A stretch of DNA of 64,000 nucleotides, taken from Desmodesmus armatus (taxonomy: Eukaryota > Chlorophyta > Chlorophyceae > Sphaeropleales > Scenedesmaceae). The stretch covers positions 434,001 to 498,000 of the forward strand of contig VIIQ02000895.1 of assembly GCA_007449985.2 (NCBI GenBank), read 5' to 3'. The position numbers and the translations under genes were made by a program. Of this stretch, positions 23,890 to 37,247 are shown one piece after another. The notes beneath the pieces were generated by a model that saw nothing but the letters and a program-made list of their open reading frames with translations, had not been told where the DNA came from and did not search any database. The first letter of the stretch is position 1. Every line of letters begins with the position of its first letter.

Positions 23890-25392
23890 AGGCCTGCAAG
23901 CCTCGTCAGCACAGTTTTGACAGGGGCTGAGGGACGCTGCGGTGACTAAATGAATGAAGCATGTTTGACCAGGGGTTGGTAGATGGTCGTTTGAAATATG
24001 GTTGAGCAGGCTTGCAGGCAGGGTGTGCAGTAGCGGAAGCAGCTTTTGGATCAAAGCAGCTGAGCAGGGTGCTGGTGGTTTGTCAAGGGCAGAGGGGTGA
24101 AGTGCAGAGCGGCAGGGTATGGGGTGTTTGGTGTCTCAGCTCCTGCCTCAGCAGCACATGATGATTGGCAGCTGTGCAAGTGGTGTGGCAAAGCGCCTGG
24201 TAGCAATGAGCACCCTAGCACCGTTCTTGGGCATGTACAGACCAACTTGTAGCACCCTAGCGACCAGTGCCAGTGCGGGGTGAGCTGAAGAAATGTGCTT
24301 GTTTTTGTTTGATGTACCCGTTGGTTTTTTCCCTCAATGTTTCATTGTGAAGCCTCACCAGGCCCTATGTATCGTCACTTGTTGTGTGAGCCTCACAGGC
24401 TGTTGGTGTATGGGTGCATCCCGGTAGTGTACCCCCAGTGGCATGCCCATGACTGCTTTACACATGCAGAGGCTGCTGCTTTTTCAGGTCGTGCAGCTGC
24501 ACGGCACATGTGAGCTGCATCAACAACATAACTGGCATTTGATGCACGCTGTGGTCGGGCATGCTGTCTTCACTAATGTGCACCACCACAATTCGCACAG
24601 ACGATGGTTGCAATGGGCGTCAGTTACCAGTCACGCGAACATGTGAGCCCGCACGAGTTGACAAGATTGTCACAGCAGTTTCACATTGGCAGCATATGAC
24701 CACAATATCCTTCAGTTCCTGCAGCTGCATTCTGCTGCATCTTCTCTTGTTTTGTTTGTTGTCTTGCCCTTGAAGGCAGTTGTAAGTTGTGTTGGTATGT
24801 ATCAAGTTGTAGGTTGTGTTGACACACATGTGCTTAGGCAGCCTGGCTGCAAAGTGCAACTGGGTCACATGGTCCCATTCGTAGGGGAGACTTTGCCAGC
24901 AAGCCCTTGCAAATAGGTACGAAACTCCACTTGAGGCTGGGCATTTATTGATATCAAACATGCGATTTGTGGCCTGTCCAAGAGCTTGACTTGACCGGGT
25001 CATCTGGACCCGCCAAAACGTTTCACTCGCCTATCAGCACCAGCACACACTTATCAGCAGTGACGGATTTAATCGTTTGTCCTGTGGATGTTTCCATTTT
25101 TTGGTGACTTCAGATCGGCGATGAAGGAATGCTGTTCGAACAGCTTAGCCAAATTACCACCGGTCCCACCGCGCGACTGCACGCCTACATAGACCTGATG
25201 ACATGGTTCACTGTGTACCTGCTTTGTCTTCAATGCGCTGGTCAGCTGTGGCAACACTGTTAGAGGAAGATACACACATGTGTGTGTGGGGTAGCACTCC
25301 ACTCCAGCGTCCATTATAGTAGCCATGGGACCCAACAGCCTAGTATCATTGTTACAGAATCAGTGGGTTCACTTACACAGAAAGCAAATACA
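23890..25392. other. Transporter 3' region and dirigent-like gene promoter
   Basis: The first kilobase is G/T-rich with TGTAA near 24780, consistent with a 3' UTR and polyadenylation site. From about 24930 to 25392 lies the presumed promoter and 5' UTR of the secreted protein gene. No gene is supported. Confidence 0.45.
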
Positions 25393-27284
25393 ATGGCTCG
25401 TATCACCGCCGCCGTTGTGTGCTTGCTTGGACTGCTGGCGTGCAGCGCCCTAGCACATGCACAGACAGCAAATGTCGCAAAGGTATGCATCGCTCATGTT
25501 GAATTGCGCAGCAGGGCCCTGCTTGCTGGCTTGCCATTCAGCGCGCCAACGTGCTCTATCGGATGACCCTATCGCCCCTGAGCGCCTGTTCCAGCCTACA
25601 TTATACTCCACGTCTGTATTTGTTAGATGTAGATGCCGTCCAGCTGCCTCAGCATCTCTTGTGCTTTGCTGCCGCGTGCAGAGCGACCCCAGCAAGACGG
25701 TCGGTCATGCTGTTGAAGAGGTGCAAATCAAACGTGACAGTGACAGTTTCATGCGCAGCAAGCATGAGCAAACTATCACCAGGTGGGTGTCTTGCACCTG
25801 CAGTACAGCTGCCACACTGTGACAGGCTGATGCATCAAGTGGTCCCTGGATGGTCCCTGGCCAGCCCAATGCAGCTTGTCACATACAGCACGCTAGGTAG
25901 CATTATAGGACAGCAGCACAACCGTCAGGGCTGCATTGTTTTGGTCATGACCTCACGTGCAACATTGATATCAGGCAGTGATATCAGGCAGTGCCTGATG
26001 CAAGTCTTGTCCCCCTGCAACTGTGCTGTGGGTACACTGAGGCTGCCTGATGGTCTTGTGGTCTGATTTGCCCCACGTGGTTGTCTGCATGCTCTATATG
26101 TCATCTGCACCCCTGCAGGGAGTCCTCTAAAACCGACAAAACCGACAAGACCGACAAGGACGAGCTCAAGGAGGCACACCAACCCGACAACAAGGACAAG
26201 CCTGAGGTCAAGCCCAGGCATCACAAGAAGATGCCACGCCACGTGCAGTTTCAGCTCCAGGCCACCAACATCGGCTTTGCGTTTGAGGAGCCCAAACAGG
26301 TCGGCTCCAACGCAGTGCTCAGGTGAGATGCAAGATCTGGTTGGACATCCGCACAGCAAGCTGCCAATGACGGGGACGCTACTAGATTTCCGTTCCGCAC
26401 CGAGTGAGAGTGTGACTGCTACTAGCATGCTGAGCATGGGCTGCAGGTGCCTGCCTGGACTTGAGCTGCAAATAATGACACCACCTATGGCTGTAAGTAT
26501 GTCTCACTGCTGCCATGCTGTTTCTCCACCCACCCACACCTGTCCTGCTGCAGCTTTGACCTGGTGAACGATGGTGTCAAGGTTGCCAAGGCTGTGCTGA
26601 CCGGTACTGCTACCACCATCAACACAACCACTGAAATTCTGGAGTTCAACTCCCTCATGACTATTGAGGTAAGGACAAGCACATGCACAAAGCTTACAAG
26701 AAGCCCCAATGCAGTGTGAATAACAACATGCCATGCCAAATGATCATTGAATCAATATGCCAGTGCCTGCTAGCAATTAGTGCAGTGGCGATCGGTGCAT
26801 CGCACAGCACTCCTGACAACGCCACCAGCCCAGTCATCCCAGCGGTCTTGGAAAACATTGTCCGCCACATCCTGGGGGCCCCAGGTCCTGCCAGACAGCG
26901 CTGACACTTGTAGCCATGAAACCAGCACACTCGAGTAATCGCACATCCTTCTCCTTTTGCAGCGTGCTGATGAGTCAGAGCAACTGATGCTGTGTCGTCA
27001 CCCATTGCTGTTTGCCCCTGCAGGCTGAGCAGATGGAGGGCACCACCCTGATTGCTGGCGGCTACATAGGCTATGACGACTTCAACAAGGTGCTTCTTGC
27101 TGACCATGACACCCTGACCATCCTGGGTGGCAGTGGTGAGATGGCAGGTGCTCAGGGCATCATCACTCTTGCTGGCGGTGACGGTGTTGGGGAGTCTGTT
27201 TCGTTTGACATTGTGCTGCCCAAGCACAGGCACCATGTGGAGGCTGAGCAGCTGGTGAAGGAAAATGACAAGAAGCAGGCTTGA
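25393..27284 (+). CDS. Secreted protein with a dirigent-like (AOC-barrel-like) C-terminal domain
   Basis: Five exons (25393..25482, 25682..25782, 26119..26322, 26554..26668, 27024..27284) encode 256 aa with matching phases. Residues 1-23 form a clear signal peptide (MARITAAVVCLLGLLACSALAHA), so the product should enter the secretory pathway. A charged linker follows, with three TDK repeats (KTDKTDKTDKDE). From HVQFQLQATNIGF onward the pattern resembles dirigent proteins: a central Gly-rich strand region (EGTTLIAGGYIGY), then DTLTILGGSGEMAGAQGI, which matches the dirigent VVGGTG-F--A-G block, then a closing beta segment. Dirigent proteins steer phenoxy-radical coupling in land plants, but that activity should not be assumed here. 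The secretory signal is certain and the domain assignment moderate. Confidence 0.75.
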
Positions 27285-28857
27285 AACAGTAATCATTAGT
27301 CATCAGTCATGCGCATGTTGTTGCATTATTGCATACTGTTTTCTTTCGCATTCGAAAATGGCTGGTGTGTTTGCCGGGGTTTTTGACGGGTTGTGCCGGA
27401 GTGTGCCTGCCTGGAGGGCCTACACTGGTGATGCGCTCTTTCACACAGATACAGCACTTCTGGCATGTGCATGTTTATGTGCAATTGACCAGGCTTGACT
27501 TTCACGCCCTCTGTGTGAAGCTGGCCCCTAGCATTGTATCTCATGTAACAATGTCTGGACTGTCTCAGACATGATGCTTCTTGGTGGTTGTCTGGTCGAG
27601 TTCATGACAGCACTCTCAGAGCTAGATCAGCCAGCTGCCCCCCCAAACCCAGGTGCCTGTGGCTATTGAGGTGGAAGCAGCCCAACTTCTGTTCCACGGT
27701 GATGAACACTAGAGAAGTTGATGTGGGGTGGTGTAGACTGTTTCCTGCACCCTCAACCGTCTGTCAGTCATGCCAGCCAACGGCATTGCTGTCAAATGCA
27801 CTGCATTGCAATGCCAAGGGTGGGCATACGCATAACAGGATTGCATCATGTCATCAGCGACACCATTGTCGGGCGTGTTCAACGGTAGTACCTCTACGTG
27901 AGTCTGGAAGTGTTGTAAGGAAGCACATTTGCCAAGCAAGGCGTGATGACGGCCATGGTGCAAGGATACTGTTTGATGCAGTCGAGCCGCAGTAAGACAG
28001 GCTACAGGCATGTGGAATTGTATGACAATGGCATCTCCATCGCAGCTTTCTGTCACTGTATAGTGTTTGCTTTTCAAGTTTGCGGCTGTCCAAGGTTCTA
28101 GGAGGCGATCACAGGGACGACACTGTCGGAGGCACACATACAGCCATACAGAACAGAGTGTAACAGTCTTGCTGTGGTATCGACACCGATCCCTGGTCTA
28201 CCAGCCTGGAAAGGAAGTTGCCTGGGCTTAAAGAGGGCCTAGGTGAAATTGCTCTGTGAGACTGAAGAATTCATTCTCCTTTCCCTTCTTTGGTTTGGAA
28301 AATGATACCGTCTGGTCAGCTGCGTCGCTGAGACGTGTGCCACAGCAAGCTTCGTGGCCAGCTTGCGCGTTGCTGTGGTCTAGCACCGGCTCAAGCTCTC
28401 GGAATGACTACTGGTGCTTGATAGGAATCGTGGAGGGTCAGTCAACCAATCCACAAGTCTTCTCTGGTGCGTGTGCTTCAGGCAGAGCTCCAACAGCGCA
28501 GAGGGGCTAGCAGGGCTCAATGAGAGCGTGCTTTATCACGTCTGCTATCGAGGGCTCGTTTGGGCGCTATTGAGTGCAGGAGGACTCACAAAGCAGCGCA
28601 CATTGGGTTGATCAGCAAGGCATTTGTGTTTGGTCTGTGTCTGGTCTGCACTTGGATGGCTGGGCTCCTCTCGTGCACATGATTGACGAGAATTGTCTCC
28701 TCCTCTGCTTCTTTTGCTTGTTGTGCCGGGCATGTCCTACAGTGCCAATCAGGGCACCTCAGCAGAGGCAGCAGCAGGACAAGCGCCAGCTCATCAGCTG
28801 CTCAGCAAGATCAAGGGCTGTGCTGCGCGGTTCCGGACACCAAGACGTCCGTAGCAC
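27285..28857. other. Intergenic region before the F-box/ankyrin gene
   Basis: G/T-rich at first (3' UTR of the secreted protein gene). No family-like frame is seen. Upstream exons or the promoter of the next gene probably lie between 28240 and 28857. Confidence 0.4.
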
Positions 28858-31800
28858 ATGCTGCGGTTGCCTGCAGCACTTATAGAAGACATCAGCCTCA
28901 GGTCAGCCAGCCTCCAAGCACTCTCCCTCACCTGCTCAGCCTTGTGGCGTGTGCTGAACCAGCCCGAGCCACAGCTCAGGTTCTACTTGGCAGCCAAGCA
29001 CCGCTGCTCCCTCACTGACAGTTGCAGCAGCGGCAGCACCACCAGCACAGGAGCAGCTACACCAGCAGCGCATCTCGGGGCCTCTACTGTGTATGGGCTA
29101 GTCTGCTGCAGAGCAAGCCCAAAAGATGCCCAAGGTGCTCTGAGGCTGCTGCAGCTGTTACTGGCCTGTACCAGTATGGTGCAGTTGGTGCCTGAGCGTC
29201 AGCAGGAGACAGTGCAGCATGTGCTGGCCACAACAGCCAGCGGGAACGCCCCTAGGGCTAGCGACGTCCTCATGACAGTGTTGCCTCATGCGGAGCATTG
29301 CCTCCTGCACTTCTGTGCAGCAAGTGGGCACCTACAGCTCGTCAAGTTGCTGCTGCCAAGGAGCACAGCACCTGTCAGGTTGCATGGTGTGCTGCACTAC
29401 ATCAAATCCAGCGCGTTTCTGGCAGCTGCAGCAGGTGAGGCTGCAACTGAGGCTTGCATGGGCTCACACAAGGACAGCAGCACTCATGGGGTGCCCCTGT
29501 CCCTGAGCAGCAAGGCATGCGGTTGTGCTGAGCAGGGACAGCATGTCCTGACATCCAGGAGTGGGGTGTACATGCAATATGGTTGTTTAGCCTTACATCT
29601 GTGGCACGTGTCTTCCATGATCATATGCGACTCCCAAGGGTCGCAGCCATGGCAATGTATGTCTCAACTGGGGTATGTGTCTTTGTGCTGCTGGTGCCAT
29701 GTATGTGTCCTGCAGGTGGTCATGTTGCTGTGCTGTCAGAGCTGTTGGCAGCAGGAGCAAACCACTGGGCCTGCATGCTGCCGGGTGTCTCCCTCACTAG
29801 CAGTGCACTGGACCTAGCAGCGCTTGGAGGGCATATGGAGGTGAGATGGGCATAGGGTGGTGTTTGCAGGCTAGCAGTGGGGGCCAGGTCCTTTTATTCC
29901 TGTGACCTGGGGTGTACAGGCGCTTCCTGCTCCATGCAACAGTAGCAGAGACAGACGGAACTGGCGTCATGCCTTGCAAGCATGACAGCAACCGTGTGCG
30001 CGTTCCTTGACGTGTCGTGTGTCCATGATGTGTTCCGATGTGCAGGCGATGCAGCTGTTGAGCCACTATGTGGCCAACCCCAGCCCCTACCTCCTGACCG
30101 CAGCAGCAGACAGCGGCAGCGGTGCCGCCATGGAGTGGGCCCTGCAGCACTGGTTTGCCCAGTTCAGCGCTGTCACTGCATTCAGCAAGGCCCACGCACT
30201 GCAGCTGCACGACGCCCTCAAGTGAGTCTGGTAATAGTGCGGCACACCTCGCTCGCTAGCTGCTTTGCCGGGCCTGCTGGCGTCATAGCTGTAGCTCCTT
30301 TCATCGGTGTGTGCATGTGCGACAGCAATTGAGGCGGCCCAGCACACCTGCTCTGTGAGATCTTGAGCACGCTGCGCTGGCTGGTTGCCTGTTTTGTCAT
30401 GGATCAGCTGTGCAAGGGTGATCCTGCAGATATGTTCTGCGTCGCTAGTAGGGGCCAATTCTGGCTTACTGTGCCTGTGCTGCGTGCATCGGGAGGTTTG
30501 CTGGGCAAGCTGTATGACTGCCCACTGTGCTGTTGCGCCTGCTTTGCCCTGCAGGGTGTCATGTCAGCACGGGCATGTGTCAGCCGTGCGCCAGCTGCTG
30601 GCAGCGCTGCACCGCACCACCAATGATGACGACTGCTGTGTGCTGGCCCTGACGTACGCCAGCAGCACCAGCAACACGGCCACAATACAGGCTGTGCTGG
30701 ACAGCCCACAGCTACCTGAGCAGCTCGCAAGGTGAGTGTTGGGGAACCAGTGAATGTTTGGCACAAGCCCCAAGCTTACTGCCAGATCGTGGCGTTGGAC
30801 TAAAAGGCGGCAGTAGTACACTGGCAGCAGTAGTACACTTCCAATCTTTGTGCAGTCTAGCACAGGCTTCCTAGTCTACAGCCTAGCTGTGTGGTCTGGC
30901 ACGGGGGGTTGACTAAGCCATGACAGCACCTGTAAGCCTGCTGTGCTGTTTTGTGTCTTCAGGGGTGGCCCCAAGCTGCTGAGCAAGCTGGCTCAGGCCG
31001 TGGCCTCCTGCATGCGCATCGCCATCCTGAAGAGCTGCAGGCCAGCGCTGGATGCCCTGCTGCACAGCCTGACAACCAGCGACAGCCCCATAGCACCAGC
31101 ACGGCCCCTGCTGGCCCCGCAGATGCGCTTCATCTTCGACACAACAGGTAAGTGATCACTCCATGAGCCTCGTTGGCTCCCTACAGGGTATTCAGCCACG
31201 TCCTGCACTACGTATTCTATCAACACGTACAATGGCAGTGATTGATTGCGCCAGTGTTGCAGTGCACCATCAAGCAGCATCAAGCAGTGCAACATCACAG
31301 GGTTACTAAATGGTGAAGATATATGCCATATGTGACGTGTGTGGTTGGGCTGCTCATGGTTGTTTTGTATTTGTTCGTCACAGGGCAATCAGGCAACGGC
31401 ACTGCCCTGCAGCTGCTGCTGCTCATGCTGCCTGAGCACTACGAGGCCCTCGGCGTGTCAGCACTGGAGGCGGCACTGGCAGAGGGCCATGCAGACGTTG
31501 CAGCCACGATCAAGACCCTGCTCATCATGCAGGGCCCTGAGCAGGGTTTTGCAGCCGCTGCCCTAAGCCCTGAAGGCAACCCCGGTCTGGCCACGGCCAG
31601 TTTGCATGGCGCTTACAAGGGCGCATGTACCCGCGGGGACATCCCTGCCCTACAGCACCTGCTGCAGCAGGCCCCTCACGGGCTGGATGACAACATGCAG
31701 CTGCTGCTGCTGAGGGTGGCAGCAGGTGCCGGGCGGGAGCAGGCGGTGCGGATGCTGCTGCGGGAGTTTGGTGGCGTGGGGCCGCGCTTGGAGGGCAACC

Positions 31801-34151
31801 TCAAGGCGGTGTGCAGGGGGGCTGTACATGCGGGACAGCTGCAGCTGCTGCAGGTGAGGGAGTGGTGTGTCTATGTGTGCAATGCCTGGGATTCGTGTAC
31901 CAGGTGCTTGTCGGTAGCGTATCAGGCTTGAGTAGCAGCGATGTATTGCTTGGTGCTGTGTGCAACATGAAGGGTTTGGATAGCTCTCTCTGAATGTGCA
32001 TTGTGCACGCTGCATGTGCACGCTGTGTGTGTTGTTTTGGTGCAGTCGCTGGCCAGTGACAGGCCCCGCAGTGCGCTGCTGTCCCACATCAACCAACCTG
32101 AGGCGCTGGCAGAGTACCTGAGGGCAGCACTGCTGTGTGGCCAGGTGCGCACCACCCCAAGTTGTATTTAGCACAGGCTGTGGGCTCTGGTTGCATTTCC
32201 ATAGCTGGCTGCAGTGTGATCTGGGCTTGCAAGGGCCCCTGACAATCACAGCAGCACTAACTGCGGTTGGGCCTGCGTCATCAGCATGACCTGCGGTTGG
32301 GCCTGAGTATGCACTGCCGTGGAGTCGTTGTATGGCTTTCACTGCTTCTGCATTGAAGTGTTTGTCTTGTCAAGCAGCTGTGTGCCTCGGCCTCCTTCCT
32401 GACTGTTGACTTCTTGTTCTGTGCAGGTTGATGTGGCTGCCTGGCTGGTCCTGCTGGCCCACCAGCAGCATGAGAGCGAGCTGGTGCGCAGCACACTCAG
32501 CAGCCTGCTGGCCACCTCCCGCTGGGAGCTGCTCAACGCAGGGCGCGGCATTGTCATGCAGGATGTTGTGTTCGACCTGCTCAAGCGCCTGGCAGCACAC
32601 TCGCTCGCGCTGAAAGAGCAGCACAGCGGCATCAGTGCCAGCAGCAGCAGCAGGGCGCCAGCAGCAGCAGGCAGTGCTGGCGTATTGTCGGCTGGCCCTA
32701 CAGGAGCAGCAGCACCCGGAGCAGGCAGCAGCACCACCAATGCGTTCCATGCCAGCCTAGGGGAAGCACTCCTGCAACCCCAGCTGCTGTGCCAGCTGCT
32801 GCATGCTGCCAGCTGCTGCACGCATCCCTGGAGGCTCCTCACAGTGGTGGAGTTGGTGGACTGGTGGGGCCTTGGGGACAGCGCAAGCAAGCAGCAGCAG
32901 CAGCAGTCGTCCTTTCAGGCAACAGCTGTGATGGAGTCGCCAGCTATGCAAGCAGTGGCGCAGCAGCAGCAGCAGCAGCAGCAGCAGCCGCCAGCACCCC
33001 AGCAGCTGGTTGCACAGCAGCCTGCAGCCCAGTCGGTGGGGGTCATTGCTGCAGACGCCGCACAACAGCACACGCAGCCGCAGGTGCAGCAGCTGATGCA
33101 ACCGCAACAGCAGCAGCAGGTGCAGCACCGACTGGATCAGGACTGTGCTTTTGGTGCAGCAGCTGCAGGCAGCAGTGTTGCTGCCGAAGCTGCGGTGGAT
33201 GAGCCACAGCAGCCCCGCACACAGGCACAGCGGCAGAGCAGCAGCGATGACTCTGCTGCGCTGTGTGACAACCTGCCTGCCCCTAGGAGCAGCAGCGGCT
33301 GCAGCCTTACGAGTAACGACACAGCTACTGGTAAAGACAGAAGCCGCAGCAGGAGCAGCAGCAGCAGCAGTGTCACCAGCAGCGGCAGCACCGGTGACGC
33401 TGCGTGCGATGTGGTGAGTCCCTGTGTGACTCAGCACTCTGAAGGCCCTGCTACAGCCAATGCCTCTCCTGCTACAGCCCGGCTGGCACCTGCTAACAGC
33501 ATAGAGGTTGGCTCACTGCAGTCAGATGATTGCCAGCATGGCAGTCACACCAAGACTTGGCTTGATGACCTTGTCAAAGGGCGCCCCACCAGCACTGCTG
33601 CTGCTGCTGCAGCACCACAGCAACAGCAGGACCAGCAACAGCAGCAGGCAGCTAGCACACGGCAGCAGCAGGGGCACATGCAGCTGCATGTGCAGCACCC
33701 ATCCAGTCCTACACAGCAGGGGCACATGCAGCTGCATGTGCAGCACCCGTCCAGCCCCACACAGCACAAGCACCTCGACCTGGGTAAGGAGTGGGGTGGC
33801 AGTTGGCAACAGCTCACAGGGCAAGTGGCCATGCTGCACATGACCAGTCCAGCCAGCAGCCGCCAGCCGCAGCAGCACCCTCAGGACCCTGTGCGCAGGC
33901 CTCGCTGCTCGTTTGATTATGAGCAGCACCTGGCTCAGCAGACACGGCAGCGGCAGCAGCAGCAGGCCAACTGCCCAGAGTTCCGGCGCAGCAGCGCGCC
34001 AGGGCGGTACTCCACTGCAGTGGCGGCTGCGCGGCAGCTGTGTACCAGCCTGGCACAGCCAGGGGCTCAGGCACCTGTGCACCCATACATGCAGCTAGTG
34101 GGGCAGCAGCAGCAGGGCCAGCAGCGGCAGCAGGAGAGGGAGTCTGTATGA
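28858..34151 (+). CDS. F-box-like/ankyrin-repeat protein with Gln-rich C-terminus
   Basis: Eight exons (28858..29434, 29716..29840, 30046..30221, 30555..30731, 30963..31147, 31384..31853, 32046..32144, 32427..34151) encode 1177 aa with every phase compatible. The start LPAALIEDISLRSASLQALS followed by CSALWRV looks like a degenerate F-box (residues 4-35). Ankyrin-type segments follow, such as FCAASGHLQLVKLLLP, GGHVAVLSELLAAGAN, LAALGGHMEAMQLLSHYV and QHGHVSAVRQLL, most of them degenerate. The last exon (575 codons) is mostly poly-Gln, Ser and Ala low complexity and holds an 18-residue tandem repeat built on QQGHMQLHVQHPSSPT (about 33667-33774). An F-box plus ankyrin layout would suggest an SCF substrate receptor, but that is inference. 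Upstream exons are possible. Confidence 0.8.
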
Positions 34152-37100
34152 GGAACGCGTCATGATACTGTGGGTAATGCAGCTTTGGCAGTGCGTTTTG
34201 GATAATGATTGCAGGGGCCGGGGGCTTGTGCTTCCTTGAGTGTTGGCTGGTCCTGGCTGGGAAGTGACAGCTGTTGTATATGGCGTTTGGTTTTTTGCAG
34301 CAGGGTCTACAGGTTGTTTGCAGCATGGATCAGTATATGCCGTTGCCCCAGGTGCACGGCACACGTCTGCAGTTTGTGCTGCGTTTGGGCAGTTTGTGCT
34401 GCTTCTGCTGAGGTGCATGGCACGACATGTAGTCATTTGCTTGTGCAAATGCCGAAGTCTGCGGCAGTATCCTTTCCTGGGCACAGCACACACACAACAC
34501 AGGGTTCTACAGGGGTTGTATCAGGTCAGAGAGTCTGCTTTGCCTTTGGGCGCGCGTTACAGGCTTGTGGCATCTGTTTGGCTCTTGAATGTTTGGCTTT
34601 TGCAAACAGCGCATACCAGAGGGTCTCCTCATTGTGGCAGTGGCCAGCCATGCCAGCCTAAAAAGCTGACAGTCTCGAATGTGTTGCCGGGGTCAACTGA
34701 AGGTGTGTCCTTCACACCTGTCCCACTCGCTCTGCAGGTTGGGAGCAGTGCGTGGTGTGGCAGCTTGGGGTGTGTGCAATATGTTGTGCTGGGTTTGAGG
34801 ATTGTCTGGATTGGGTCGGTGTTGTGCACCTTGCTGCGCCCCTTGCGATGTTCCTGCACCAACAGTCCCCTTTGTTTGGTTGTGCAACCTGCTTTCCCCC
34901 TTGCAATGTTGGTGCAGCAACCACCCCTCATGTGTGCAACCAGCATGCCGTCACAGCGGTTGTACAGTATCCCTGGACGGAAATATGCAGGCGCGCCTGC
35001 GAGGGTCGGTGCTGCAACAATGCGCATGCACATAGCACTGCAAGCTGCATGCTACAGGTGAATAAGGGCGCAAGGGCAATGGCATGGCCATTGTAAGGCA
35101 GCATGTACCCTACAGATGGGAGCGTTGCGCCTGCCTCAAGCCGTGTGCAGCAGTATACCTGCCGCTTGTACCTGCACACGAGGGGTTTGCTGGCTTGTTT
35201 GCACCCGGGATGGGCTGCGCTGTCTGCCGCTGAAGGGCGGGTTGGAGGAATGATGCGTTTGCGTCCTGGAGGAATGGCTTGTATGTGGCCAAGTGCTGCG
35301 GGTACAGGTTTGGCTTCAGCTCCCTTGAGTATCAAGCTGCAAACATGCTGGCCACATTTGCGCCGAAGCTCATTTTTGGGAGTGTACTCCAGGCTGCATG
35401 TCGTGTAGGTATGTGCATGTCTGGCAAACGTCTTACCTGACACACAGAATGAGCAGGGAGCTTGGTGCCCCCCTTTTGCAAGCTGCTGCCCGCCATGAGA
35501 GCCAGCAGGCGGGTGCGTAATACGGGGTGGTGGGTGGTGGTCGTCTGGAAAACAGGAACCTGGGGTTGGCTGTTGTGTGCATTTTAGGTCAGGATGCGTT
35601 GTTGTGTGCGTCTGTCTGCTGTGTTTGTTGCTGCATCTTGGCTTCATCCATTCCACTTCATGCTGGGAGTATTGTGATGCTTTTGGGCTGCTTCTGGGGT
35701 GGCTTTGGTGGCCAGGTGCCCTGGAGTAAGCAGCGTAGGCACCAGGTCTGTCTGCGGCATGTTGTAGGTACCCAGTGCATGTTCTGAAGGGTGAAGGTGG
35801 TTTTTGAGGCTGAAGTGTGAAGTGCAGCAGCACTTCAAAGCTGGCATACCGCGCACATGCTGACTTGAGGCAGTGGCATATTGCTTGCAGTTGTGGGTGT
35901 GTTGCATTTTGTGTTTTGTGCATCAATTCAGCGACATATAGTGTGCGATATGGTGCAATTTGCGCAAGAAGTACGTATGTTTTTGCTTGTGTACGGACAT
36001 ACTTTGGTTTACAGCACTGCCCAATAGGTTTGGTGGCTGGCAGTGGCTGGCAAGGTGCACTCGGCAGAACAAGGTGTGAGGGTGGCGTGCAGGGTTGTTG
36101 CTGAGGTGCCTGTGTGCATGTTAAAACACATTGCTGTCCAGGATGCTACGAGGCGTGGTGATTATTGTTGTTTTTCTGGCCCAGGCGCCGCGACATGTGC
36201 CTGTACGCAGGCAGCATGTGTACCAAATGACCCACATCTGCAGAGGAAGTGCATGTGCATGTGAGCACCACAAATGCGCCAATTGGTATGAGCTGCTGTG
36301 ATCGTAAGGCAGTGACCTGTGTTGCTGTGTGTATTGGCCACCAGTGGCAGCCCTTGTGGGTAGTTGTGACAGGCTTAAAGAGATTGCTTGCACTGCCCTG
36401 GTGGGCCAGCGTCGTGGGAGTTTGGCTGAAGCTGGTGCTTTCGCAAGGTGTAAACATGGCGGTGTGGTGCGCGCAGGACTTGTTGGTGTGGTCACGTATG
36501 GTAAGCAGCAGGGGCTAGGACTTGCTTTCCAAGCCCCCCTATGCATGTTTGCTTAGGTCTTTACTGGGTTGGTGGCTGTGGAGATTGTACCGGGTATTTT
36601 TGATGTGCTTGAAATATCTTATCGCATGTTTGTGGCAAACAGCACGTAGTACAGGGTAGATTGATTTGGTATGGTGCAGTGCATGGTTATGCTTTGCCTA
36701 GCTGTTGTTGTTTTTCACTGGCATGTTGGAGCTGCGATATGGGTTGGTAAGTTGTGTAATACCTTGGCAGTAGTCACCGTCGGAGGTCTCCTGTGGTGTT
36801 GATGTTACCAAGTATATTCAGGAGTCACAGCAACTGGACTCAAGTCAACGGAGGTGGTCCTAAGGCACACATGTGGCTGTTGAGATGCCCCCACAAACGT
36901 CCTGCATGTCGTACATTGCTCCCAAACACTCTATCAGCACCACACTTGTGTCGCAATGCAGCTGCACTCTTGAGTTGTTTGAAAACACCTGGGACCTCAG
37001 GTCGTACCCCTTTCAACCACCCCATCCAGCCTGGACCAAGGATGTTGTAGGGACGATTTTGGCGATGAAGCATGACATGTACCAGCCACAAATGATATGC

Positions 37101-37247
37101 CAGTGAGCCTAAACGCTTACGTTATGCACCTATGCTGTTGTGAACCACCGAGTCGGTTGGCTCCAACGAAGTACATCCGAGAATGCTGTGGTACTTTACG
37201 TTCAGCTCCATCGTTGCTGTGGGACTTCTTAAGCAGCTTGCATAGGC
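34152..37247. other. Long G/T-rich 3' flank, then promoter of the acidic secreted protein gene
   Basis: From 34152 to about 36770 the plus strand is strikingly rich in G and T and poor in A, which removes stop codons and yields long but featureless frames (34240-35061 plus, 34928-35926 minus). An imperfect duplication of about 50 bp sits at 34822-34922 (GTGCACCTTGCTG... and GTGCAACCTGCTT...). Composition changes near 36780, where the upstream region of the next gene probably begins. Confidence 0.45.

Noticed and set aside
34240..35061. 273-codon plus-strand open frame
   Set aside because: It lies in the G/T-rich 3' flank of the F-box/ankyrin gene; frame openness is explained by scarcity of A, and no family features are visible.
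34928..35926. 332-codon minus-strand open frame
   Set aside because: It is antisense to an A-poor, G/T-rich zone where stop codons are depleted by composition. It shows no domain, splice structure or coherent composition.
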